From SLST01 sp046538735 (GTDB lineage Bacteria; Spirochaetota; Spirochaetia; DSM-27196; SLST01): 64,000 nt of DNA. The stretch spans positions 7,526 to 71,525 of the forward strand of contig JBKHII010000010.1 in assembly GCA_046538735.1 (NCBI GenBank). The letters run 5' to 3'. The position numbers were made by a program, and so were the translations under genes. Numbering within the stretch: position 1 is the first letter of the stretch; each line of letters opens with the position of its first letter. Of the stretch, positions 8,742 to 16,134 are shown one piece after another. The notes beneath the pieces were generated by a model. The model did not search any database and had not been told where the DNA came from. It saw nothing but the letters and a program-made list of their open reading frames with translations.

Positions 8742-10718
8742 ATGTCCGATATCCCAAGGAGTCCAAACGTATTCCATCCTCGCAAGCCATCGGCCGTCGG
8801 TTCAAGGAACAGCTTGGCGCAAGAGGGACGAAGCCAGAAGGACGAGTACAAGCAGGTTATCGCCGAGGAAGTCGAGAACATCCTCAAGGACATTCAGGTC
8901 AAGCTGCCGAACGAGGTGCTCGAGCAGCTCGACGTCATGGGCGGCCTGAAAGAGAAGCTCTACAACTACTACAACCAGAATTACCAGAACATGTTCAACC
9001 GTTACATCGTGACGGCTGAAGATGAGATGGTGAAGAAGGTTCGCAACTTCATCGACAAGGAAGAGTCCAAGGCCCTCGCTCGCTACTCTCCGAAAGAAAT
9101 CGCCGAGATGCTCGATCAGATCGGCGGCGCGGACAAGTTCAACACCGGCGAGATCGAGAAGTCGATGGTGAACATGTACGGTCACCTCCAGGGTCATATC
9201 CAGCGTGGTATGAACGAGATGGAGAACGACACGAACGCACTGCTCCGCCAGAAGACCGACGTTGGCGCCTTCATCCGCGGTGAGAACGCGTACTCGATCG
9301 TGAAGTGTGCGTTCAAGGACAACCTCCAGAAGCCGAAGAACGTCAACGACGTGAAGCTCTCCGTCAACATTCTCGACTCCGAGCTCATCAGCCCGATCTT
9401 CCAGTACCAGGTCACCGTTGAGTTCCTGATCAAGGACCAGATCTCCAAGACGATCACGCAGCTGATCGAGCAGGAGGTTGAGCGTTATCAGGACGAGCTC
9501 GTGGACGAAGGAAAGGATGAGCTGACCGACAGCGAGGTCATCTTCGAGAAGATCAAGCGTGTCCCGAACTACACGGACGACGACGCCGAGGACGAGAGCT
9601 CGAAGCGCTATACGTTCATGGCGAAGGAGCTCGTGGAGAAGATCGAAGGCCTCCGCGCCGAGATCGATCCGAAGGAGTTCGACCCGCTCAACATCCGGGA
9701 GAACATCAAGAAGATCATCGACGCCGAGAACATCCGCAACCGCGGATTCAACACGGCCGTCAACTCGCTCACCTCGATCCTCGACACCTCCAAGATGGGG
9801 TATCAGTACATCGAGAACCTGAAGAACGCACGCGAGCTGATCGTCCGCGAGTACGAGGAGATCGACACGACGAATCTCCCGGACGAGCGCTATCAGATGC
9901 GCCTGAAGTACTACGATCAGGAGCAGCTGCTGAAAGAGCGTGACGCGTACGACAAGCAGATGGAAGCGTTCAAGAACGAGATCACGCACGTCTGGGACGT
10001 CGCTCACGCGCTCTACGAGAGCAACAAGAGCGGCATGCGCGTCAATGACTTCGAGGACGTCGCTCGCCGGATGCGCGGACGGATTCGCCGGCAGAAGCAG
10101 GAAAGCGGCGAACCGCTGTACGAAGAGATCGAGAAGACGTGGAACGAGATCATGCGCATCAAGTCCGAGGAAACGGACGTTGAGCGGCTGAACAACACGT
10201 ACCTCCACGAGAAGTCGATGCTCAAGAAGATGCTCAATCGCGCCCAGGAGTTGGTGCAGACCGTTTACGGTCACCTGAATCCGAAGGAACGAGTCGAGGT
10301 CGACAAGCGCATCAACTTCCTCCGCAGGGAGTTCGAGGAGTTCGACTACCTGATCAACCCGTACCACATTCAGCCGGGCCTGATCCTGGACGTGGACATC
10401 ACGAGCATCAAGCGCAAGAAGTTCACGCTCAACGGCATGGCGAACGTGCTCAATGAGTTCCTGCACGGCGTGTCCAAGGGCTTCCAGGACGCCGCGTTCG
10501 CGACCTTCAAGCGACGCCGAAGCACGATCCGAGAGGACCTCAATCAGAGCTTCAGCTCGGAAGTCGATCGCGAGATCACGGCGCGTGAGCCGGAGGTGCA
10601 GCACTTCACGGCGGCCGACGAAGAGGAATCGAGTGACGCCGGAGTGAAGGGCAAGGCGGACGTGACCCCGTCGCGTCGGCGACGACGGAAGTCATCGGAC
10701 GACCTTCAAGAACTGTAG
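8742..10718 (+). CDS. cfpA: Cytoplasmic filament protein A (CfpA)
   Basis: CfpA builds the cytoplasmic filament ribbon that runs under the inner membrane beneath the periplasmic flagella in Treponema and relatives. The 658-residue protein matches what I remember of treponemal CfpA over nearly its full length: GGLKEKLYNYYNQNYQNMF, DKFNTGEIEKSMVNMYGHL, RGENAYSIVKCAFKD, DPLNIRENIKKIIDAENIR, FDYLINPYHIQPGL and SIKRKKFTLNGMANVLNEF. It is rich in charged helices, consistent with coiled coil. The acidic/basic tail ends in RRRRRK. ATG 8742 has AAGGAG at good distance and its own TATAAT promoter. The next gene starts three bases after the stop. Confidence 0.95.
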   Translation: MSDIPRSPNVFHPRKPSAVGSRNSLAQEGRSQKDEYKQVIAEEVENILKDIQVKLPNEVLEQLDVMGGLKEKLYNYYNQNYQNMFNRYIVTAEDEMVKKVRNFIDKEESKALARYSPKEIAEMLDQIGGADKFNTGEIEKSMVNMYGHLQGHIQRGMNEMENDTNALLRQKTDVGAFIRGENAYSIVKCAFKDNLQKPKNVNDVKLSVNILDSELISPIFQYQVTVEFLIKDQISKTITQLIEQEVERYQDELVDEGKDELTDSEVIFEKIKRVPNYTDDDAEDESSKRYTFMAKELVEKIEGLRAEIDPKEFDPLNIRENIKKIIDAENIRNRGFNTAVNSLTSILDTSKMGYQYIENLKNARELIVREYEEIDTTNLPDERYQMRLKYYDQEQLLKERDAYDKQMEAFKNEITHVWDVAHALYESNKSGMRVNDFEDVARRMRGRIRRQKQESGEPLYEEIEKTWNEIMRIKSEETDVERLNNTYLHEKSMLKKMLNRAQELVQTVYGHLNPKERVEVDKRINFLRREFEEFDYLINPYHIQPGLILDVDITSIKRKKFTLNGMANVLNEFLHGVSKGFQDAAFATFKRRRSTIREDLNQSFSSEVDREITAREPEVQHFTAADEEESSDAGVKGKADVTPSRRRRRKSSDDLQEL

Positions 10719-10721
10719 GGT

Positions 10722-11699
10722 ATGGAAAACACACTGAATCTTCTTTCACGTAGGGCGGGTTTCAACACTGCCCTACGTCACTTCAAGACCGTGAACGAGT
10801 TTGCAGCGGACGTCAGCGAGGGATACAACCTCGCTGACGTCATAAATGAGGCGCTCGAAGAGGAGGCGGTTGCCCGGTACCAGATTCGGGCGATTCTCAA
10901 CGCGCTTCTCGTGGACAAACTCGGCTACGTGACTCACTCTCACAATCTGGAGACCACGGTCGAGGACGCAGAGCAGATCATCGACGTTACCTCAACATGG
11001 GGCAGGGTCCACTTGATTCTGTGCTACTACCATCCGCAGGCGGGTCTGTTCGTCATCAATCCGGCGAACCCCGCGCACTGGGATGGTGTCCTTCCGCTCG
11101 TAGAAGACGAATACTTCCTTCTGTTGGTCGGTCCCGCGGGCGGCAACATGAGCAGGAAGACGCTGGAGTCCGCCGCGAAGGACTTCATGAAGGTTCTCTA
11201 CGGACGGAAGGTGAAGGACGACTCGGCATACAAGGGTCCTCGCAAGGTTCTGAAGCCCGCGTCCGCCCTTCCCAGCTTTGAAGAGACCGAAGCGGCCCAC
11301 GCCGCGTCGTCGGCTGCCCCGGTTGGTGAAGCGCCGGCCGAGCCTGCGGCGCGCCGCGGCGGTAGCAAGAAACGCATTACTCCGAAGTACTCGGTCGTCG
11401 TGACGAACGAGCTCTTCCACAACGGGAACGTGGAAGCCTGGAAAAAGATCATACAGAGCTACAAGACGAAATACCCGGGTCTTGATGTCCTGATCTGGTA
11501 CGAGAACGAGCGAATCAACGACATCAACTCGCTCTTCAAGTGGGGAAAAGTCAAACACGGAGTACCGATTCTGTTCAGCGTCGCCGGCGACGATATCCAG
11601 GACGTGCGGAAGCTCCAACGATACCTCTACGAGGGCGCAAGTCCTCGTTTCGAGGCGTTCCTCAAGGGCGGCTACGACCAGGTGCTGGACCTTTTCTGA
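10722..11699 (+). CDS. Hypothetical protein encoded directly after cfpA
   Basis: The function is unknown. The 325-residue soluble protein has no signal peptide or membrane helix. It shows two folded-looking parts, residues 1-155 and 225-325, joined by an Ala/Pro/Glu-rich linker that ends in a basic patch (RRGGSKKR). The second part (KYSVVVTNELFHNGNVEAW, then LDVLIWYENERINDINSLF) looks alpha/beta. Only 3 bp separate it from cfpA and about 80 bp from the PPDK-like gene, so co-expression is very likely. I recall a hypothetical gene (TP0747) at the same place in T. pallidum. A role with the filament is inference from position. Confidence 0.8.
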   Translation: MENTLNLLSRRAGFNTALRHFKTVNEFAADVSEGYNLADVINEALEEEAVARYQIRAILNALLVDKLGYVTHSHNLETTVEDAEQIIDVTSTWGRVHLILCYYHPQAGLFVINPANPAHWDGVLPLVEDEYFLLLVGPAGGNMSRKTLESAAKDFMKVLYGRKVKDDSAYKGPRKVLKPASALPSFEETEAAHAASSAAPVGEAPAEPAARRGGSKKRITPKYSVVVTNELFHNGNVEAWKKIIQSYKTKYPGLDVLIWYENERINDINSLFKWGKVKHGVPILFSVAGDDIQDVRKLQRYLYEGASPRFEAFLKGGYDQVLDLF

Positions 11700-11778
11700 T
11701 AGAATGAGGCCGCCGCAAGGAGGTTCCTCCTTGCGGGCCGCGATCCCCAGCGACGGGATCGTACGATGGAGAGAGGAC

Positions 11779-14457
11779 ATGCAAGAGTATTACTCCTTTA
11801 GCAGCAACGAATACCTCAGCGATTCCGAGATACTCGAAGTCGTGGGAAGCCGGGGCCGGCGGGTGATGGAACTCGCGTCTCTGGGTGCCCCCATATCGCC
11901 CGGATTCATCCTTACCAACGACACGCTGAATCTGATAGCCTCGGACGAGCCGGGCGTCTTCGAGATGCTCAAGGATCCTCTCTCCGACATGGAGGCGATT
12001 TTCAAGAAGGAGTTCAACAGCAGCGCGAATCCGCTCCTCATCAAGGTCGTGGAGAGCCCGATGCTGAACATGGTGAACACCTTCTCCACGATCCACAACA
12101 TCGGGCTCTCCGTCCACACGGTAGAGGGATTCGCGGCGTACGTAGGCGAGAAGTTCGCGTACCACGAGTTCGGGAACGTGTTCGCGCATCTCTCCGAGAT
12201 GGAGCTGTTGACCGAAGGCGTCCCGAAGAAGCGGCGCACGGCCCTGGAGAAGGCGCGGGAAGACTTCCGCGAGGCAGCACGAAGGGCAGACAGCAAGAAG
12301 GCGGTGCTCGCGGCGTTGGAGAAGCACAAGAACGTCTTCCCGAGCGAAGTCTACAACGACTGCTACGAGCAGCTGCGGTACGTGCTGAAGACGTACCACG
12401 AGCTCTTTCAGATCAACCAGAGCTCCACCGACTCCGCGATCCTCATCCAGACGATGGTCTTCGGCAATTACGGGGAGAACAGCCTGTCCGGCATCTTCTA
12501 CACCCGCGACATCATCACCGGCGAATCGGGCATCACGGGCGAGTTCTACGTAGGTGCGTTCGACGACACCGAGATCTCGGGCAAGCGTATCGACAAGATC
12601 GACAAGAAGGTGAAGAGCCAACTCGATAAGATCGGGTCCGAGCTCGAAGCTCATTTCAAGGAGATCCGCAGGGTCCGGTTCACGATCGAGCAGGGAAAGC
12701 TCTGGGTCATCGACCAGATCGAGGTCATCAACAAGAGCGCGCAGGCCGAGCTCAAAACGCTGCTCGATCTGCACAAGAAGCGCGTTATCAGCGACAAGTA
12801 CATCATTGAGACGATCAAGCCTGGTCGGCTCAGCGAGATTCTCCATCCGGCCCTGGATGTTCGGAGCGTGAAGGACGCAGGGTCGCAGACGGGTGGAATC
12901 GCCGGATCAGTAGGCGCGGCGATCGGACGTGTCTACTTCGATACTGAAGAGCTGCTCAAGGCGTACCGGATGGCGGTTCAGAAGGACGAAGACGCGAACT
13001 TCATTCTGGCGATGCCGGCGACCTTCGCCGAGGATGTGAAGGCGATCGAGGTCGCCACGGGCGTCCTCTCGAGCGAGGGTGGCTACGCGAGCCACGCGCC
13101 GGTCGTCGCAAGAAGTCTCGGGAAGGTCGCCTTGGTGTACCCCGATATCAGCTGGGGCGACAAGCAGATGAAGATCGGTCGCAAGACGATCAAGCAAGGC
13201 GACTACATCACCGTAAACGTGCCCTACTACGACGAGCCCACGATCTACTACGCACGGGGAGAACTGACGAAGCCGAGCCCGGAGGGTAGCGGCTTGCTCG
13301 AATTCCTCGACATCTGTGAGAAGCACATCGGCGACGACTTCGACGTTCACTGTAACGGCGATCAACCGAAGGATGCCGAGCTCGCGCGGAAGTTCCACGC
13401 CCACGGAATCGGTCTGTGCCGCACCGAGCACATGTTCTTCGCCGAGGACCGGATCCTCAAGTTCCGGACGATGATCATCGCCGGGAGCAGGCAGGACCGG
13501 GAAAAGGCGCTTGTAGACCTCAAGAAGTACCAGGTCAAGGACTTCTACGACCTGCTCAATATCATGGACGGGCTGCCGGTCACGATTCGTCTGCTGGACG
13601 CGCCGCTTCACGAGTTCCTGCCGCACACGCGCGACAGCATGGACGAGTTCATCAAGTACTTCCGGAAGCAGTATCCGAAGGTGAGCGAAGCCGAGGTTCG
13701 CAACCGCTGCGATCTGTTGAAGGAGTTCAACCCGATGCTCGGTCATCGCGGAATACGCGTGGCGATCAGCTATCCCGAGATCTACAACATGCAGGTCGAG
13801 GCGATCTTTGAGGCGGCGTACAAGCTGAAGAGCGAGAAGAAAAACCCAAGGCCGGAGATCATGATCCCGCTCATCATGAGCGCCAACGAGATGAAGACGA
13901 TTCGCAACGGAAAGCGAATCGAGGGTAAGTCGATCGTCGGAATCAAGGAGATCGAGGCGAAGGTCAAGAAGAAGTACAAAGGGGGATCGGTCGACTACAA
14001 GGTCGGAACGATGATCGAGCTGCCGGCCGCCGCGCTCAATGCGGACAACATCGCGCAGTACGCCGAGTTCTTCAGCTTTGGAACGAACGACCTGACGCAG
14101 ACGACGAACGGTCTGTCGCGCGACGACTTCAACAGCTTCTTCAGCGATTACAATGAGTTCGACCTTCTTGAGGCGAATCCATTCAAGGTGCTCGGAGATC
14201 AGGTCAAAGAGCTGATCGCGATCGCCGCCGAGCGCGGTCGTCTGACGCGACCGGACATCAGCATGGGGCTCTGTGGCGAGCACGGCGCGGAACCGGAGAA
14301 CATCGCCTACGTTCGAGCCGTGGGGCTCGACTACACGAGCTGCTCGCCGTACGGCATTCCGATCGCGAAGCACGCGGTTGCCAAGATGAACGTCGCCGCC
14401 GAGGCTCCCGCAAAGGGTGCCGCCGCGCAAAGTGCGCGGGGAAGCGCCGCCGACTGA
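11779..14457 (+). CDS. PPDK-like protein with intact PEP/pyruvate domain but degenerate ATP-grasp domain
   Basis: Pyruvate phosphate dikinase interconverts PEP and pyruvate through a swivelling phosphohistidine. The 892-residue length is normal. The C-terminal half is intact: phosphohistidine H439 in GGYASHAPVVAR, then GLCRTEHMFF, RLLDAPLHEFLP, NPMLGHRGIR, MIELPAAAL, FSFGTNDLTQ and GLCGEHG (Cys832). The N-terminal ATP-grasp half keeps the fold signature (QTMVFGNYGENS, FYTRDIITGE) but lacks catalytic residues by my alignment to the Clostridium symbiosum enzyme. GGKG becomes GSRG (residues 23-26), Arg92 becomes Val91, Asp321 and Glu323 become Arg298 and Arg300, and the LQTR motif becomes IDQI. 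The Thr used by the regulatory protein (TSH) is Ala437. ATG 11779 has GAGAGAGGA upstream. The gene lies downstream of cfpA. Confidence 0.85.
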   Translation: MQEYYSFSSNEYLSDSEILEVVGSRGRRVMELASLGAPISPGFILTNDTLNLIASDEPGVFEMLKDPLSDMEAIFKKEFNSSANPLLIKVVESPMLNMVNTFSTIHNIGLSVHTVEGFAAYVGEKFAYHEFGNVFAHLSEMELLTEGVPKKRRTALEKAREDFREAARRADSKKAVLAALEKHKNVFPSEVYNDCYEQLRYVLKTYHELFQINQSSTDSAILIQTMVFGNYGENSLSGIFYTRDIITGESGITGEFYVGAFDDTEISGKRIDKIDKKVKSQLDKIGSELEAHFKEIRRVRFTIEQGKLWVIDQIEVINKSAQAELKTLLDLHKKRVISDKYIIETIKPGRLSEILHPALDVRSVKDAGSQTGGIAGSVGAAIGRVYFDTEELLKAYRMAVQKDEDANFILAMPATFAEDVKAIEVATGVLSSEGGYASHAPVVARSLGKVALVYPDISWGDKQMKIGRKTIKQGDYITVNVPYYDEPTIYYARGELTKPSPEGSGLLEFLDICEKHIGDDFDVHCNGDQPKDAELARKFHAHGIGLCRTEHMFFAEDRILKFRTMIIAGSRQDREKALVDLKKYQVKDFYDLLNIMDGLPVTIRLLDAPLHEFLPHTRDSMDEFIKYFRKQYPKVSEAEVRNRCDLLKEFNPMLGHRGIRVAISYPEIYNMQVEAIFEAAYKLKSEKKNPRPEIMIPLIMSANEMKTIRNGKRIEGKSIVGIKEIEAKVKKKYKGGSVDYKVGTMIELPAAALNADNIAQYAEFFSFGTNDLTQTTNGLSRDDFNSFFSDYNEFDLLEANPFKVLGDQVKELIAIAAERGRLTRPDISMGLCGEHGAEPENIAYVRAVGLDYTSCSPYGIPIAKHAVAKMNVAAEAPAKGAAAQSARGSAAD

Positions 14458-14470
14458 GCCCCGGGGCTCA
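14455..14470. terminator. Perfect palindrome spanning two convergent stop codons
   Basis: TGAGCCCCGGGGCTCA is a perfect 16-bp palindrome. Its first three bases are the stop codon of the PPDK-like gene and its last three, read on the minus strand, are the stop of the J-domain gene. Folded, it gives a 6-bp stem with a 4-nt loop in either transcript. A terminator or transcript-end function is inferred. Confidence 0.45.
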
Positions 14471-15295
14471 CGAGAGGCCCAGGTCGCCGAATCGTTCCGA
14501 TATGCCGAGCAGCGCCTGAAACGCGTCCAGGAGGCACAGTTTCAGCGCCGTCTCGGCGATCCAACTCGAGTCACTGTGCTTGGTCACGATCGCCATGAAC
14601 TCGTTCAAACTGACCGCGAGGCTCTGCGGTGATGCGAGTTCCTTCGGTGGCGAGAGCTCCTCTCGAAAGAACGCCCGGCGTATTGCCGCGTCCAGGGCGT
14701 GACTTCCTTCTCGATAGCGTTGATACGCGGCGTGTTCCGACTGATTGCTCGTGGGCGCATACGTGCGTTCGATCTGCATGCTCTGCAGGAACGCCTTGGC
14801 GAACACGGTGAAGACTTCGAGCGTCTCCTCATCCACGGGATTCGGAACGCGTAGTCGCTGGAGTTGGCCGAGCGCATCCGAGATGCGCCGGACCGCCTGA
14901 CGGTAGCGCATTCGAGGAGTCCCCGAGCGACGCTGGTGCGGATTGTGGAGACCGTACTGATAGTAGGTGAAGACACCGTCCAGGACCCTGTTCGCCACGT
15001 TGGAGAAGAGCGTCGTGAACTCGTCGTGAGCGCGAATCTCGCGGTCCAGGTGATCCTGCACCTCCTCGTAGCGCAGCGCCGCGAGGTAGTCCACCGCGGA
15101 ATCGTACGCGGCGTTGATCTTCGTCATCGCGTCGTGGGCCCACGACGGGCGCGTCGGGTTGTGGTCGGGATGGTACTTTCGCACCAACCGTCGGTATGCC
15201 GAATTCAGCTCTCGGAGCGAGGCGGCCGGGGTGATCTTGAAGAGCTTCAGCGCCTTCTCCGGCGAGATGAAGCGGCTGGCCGAATGTGACGCCAT
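14468..15295 (-). CDS. J-domain (DnaJ-like) protein
   Basis: J-domains stimulate the ATPase of DnaK/Hsp70. The 275-residue protein has an N-terminal J-domain (about residues 9-75: ALKLFKITPAASLRELNSAY, then YRRLVRKYHPDHNP with the HPD triad, then MTKINAAYDSAVDYL). There is no Gly/Phe region and no zinc-finger domain, so it is not DnaJ itself. The remaining 200 residues look helical and match no family I know. I chose ATG 15295 (MASHSASRF) because the J-domain starts right after it; the frame stays open far upstream but without family features. It converges on the PPDK-like gene. Confidence 0.8.
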   Translation of the reverse strand: MASHSASRFISPEKALKLFKITPAASLRELNSAYRRLVRKYHPDHNPTRPSWAHDAMTKINAAYDSAVDYLAALRYEEVQDHLDREIRAHDEFTTLFSNVANRVLDGVFTYYQYGLHNPHQRRSGTPRMRYRQAVRRISDALGQLQRLRVPNPVDEETLEVFTVFAKAFLQSMQIERTYAPTSNQSEHAAYQRYREGSHALDAAIRRAFFREELSPPKELASPQSLAVSLNEFMAIVTKHSDSSWIAETALKLCLLDAFQALLGISERFGDLGLS

Positions 15296-15352
15296 TTGTG
15301 GAAGTGTACCTTCGCGATGGGGGTTCAACAATACGGCGTGCGCAAAGTGTTT

Positions 15353-15381
15353 TTGACGCGGCCTTCGCGGCGGCATATAAT
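15353..15381 (+). promoter_or_regulatory. Near-consensus sigma-70 promoter
   Basis: TTGACG (15353-15358), a 17-nt spacer, and TATAAT (15376-15381) form the best promoter in the window. It drives the orphan gene at 15408. Confidence 0.85.
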
Positions 15382-15407
15382 GGACATATTCGGTAGCGGG
15401 AGGAAAC

Positions 15408-15959
15408 ATGGCAGAGATCAAGGATCTGTTCCAGGCGTACGTGGCGAACGAGCTTCCCAGTGAGGGCGGCCTCATCATTACCTCGTTCTTCGACGAGGAG
15501 ACGACCTACACGAAGTACGAGGTGACCTCGTACAACAACGTGAAGGACATCTACCGGACCGACGAGGGAATCGTCTTCCAGGCAGACGGGTACAAGCAGT
15601 TCGTCGTGGTGGAACCCGCCAGCTACAACAACAAGCACGTGGAGCCCGCGATGCGCTCGGGCGGACACGCGATCCCGTACCGCTTCAAGGAGATCGACAC
15701 CTACGTGACGCGTCGGCAGGACAAGGTCCTCGTGGGCAAGGAGCCCGTGGTCACGTACACGAGCTTCACGATTCTCCAGCCGGTCGGCGACAACTTCGCG
15801 TACGTCATCGTGAAGGACGAGGACATCCTGAGGACCGTGGAGGCCTTCTTCGCGCGAAGCATGTGGCAGGACGCACGCGTCCCCAAGATCGATGCCGAGA
15901 AGGTCGCAAAGACGGTGGCGCTGACGCTCAAGAAGATCGTGAATCCCCTCTCCGAGTAG
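15408..15959 (+). CDS. Orphan hypothetical protein with a near-consensus promoter
   Basis: I do not recognise this 183-residue soluble protein. It has no signal peptide, membrane helix or Cys motif. It looks like mixed beta strands (GGLIITSFF, YTKYEVTSYNNVK, GIVFQADGYKQFVVVEPAS) followed by C-terminal helices (ILRTVEAFFARSMW, AEKVAKTVALTLKKIV). ATG 15408 has a good ribosome site (GGGAGGAA). The near-consensus promoter just upstream and the hairpin just downstream (15973-16000) suggest an abundant single-gene transcript. Function is unknown. Confidence 0.8.
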   Translation: MAEIKDLFQAYVANELPSEGGLIITSFFDEETTYTKYEVTSYNNVKDIYRTDEGIVFQADGYKQFVVVEPASYNNKHVEPAMRSGGHAIPYRFKEIDTYVTRRQDKVLVGKEPVVTYTSFTILQPVGDNFAYVIVKDEDILRTVEAFFARSMWQDARVPKIDAEKVAKTVALTLKKIVNPLSE

Positions 15960-15972
15960 CACGCTCATCGGC

Positions 15973-16000
15973 GCGCCGCGGACTCACGATTCCGCGGCGC
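15973..16000 (+). terminator. Strong GC-rich hairpin after the orphan gene
   Basis: GCGCCGCGGA (15973-15982) pairs perfectly with TCCGCGGCGC (15991-16000) around an 8-nt loop. No U-tract follows. It lies 14 bp after the stop at 15959 and before the chemoreceptor gene. Confidence 0.6.
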
Positions 16001-16134
16001 GGTCGGCCGACCCTCGCAAAGCACCTACTGACGGGTAGGTATTTTCACCCATCTCTGGTACCGTGACATTCTAGTGAAATGGTGTTACGTTTCTCGTACA
16101 TTCAAAAAGTTCACACACCTCCCAGGAGTCTCTC

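Noticed and set aside
8802..10604. 600-codon minus-strand open frame opposite cfpA
   Set aside because: cfpA on the plus strand is unmistakable; the antisense Leu/Val/Asp-rich translation mirrors its codon pattern.
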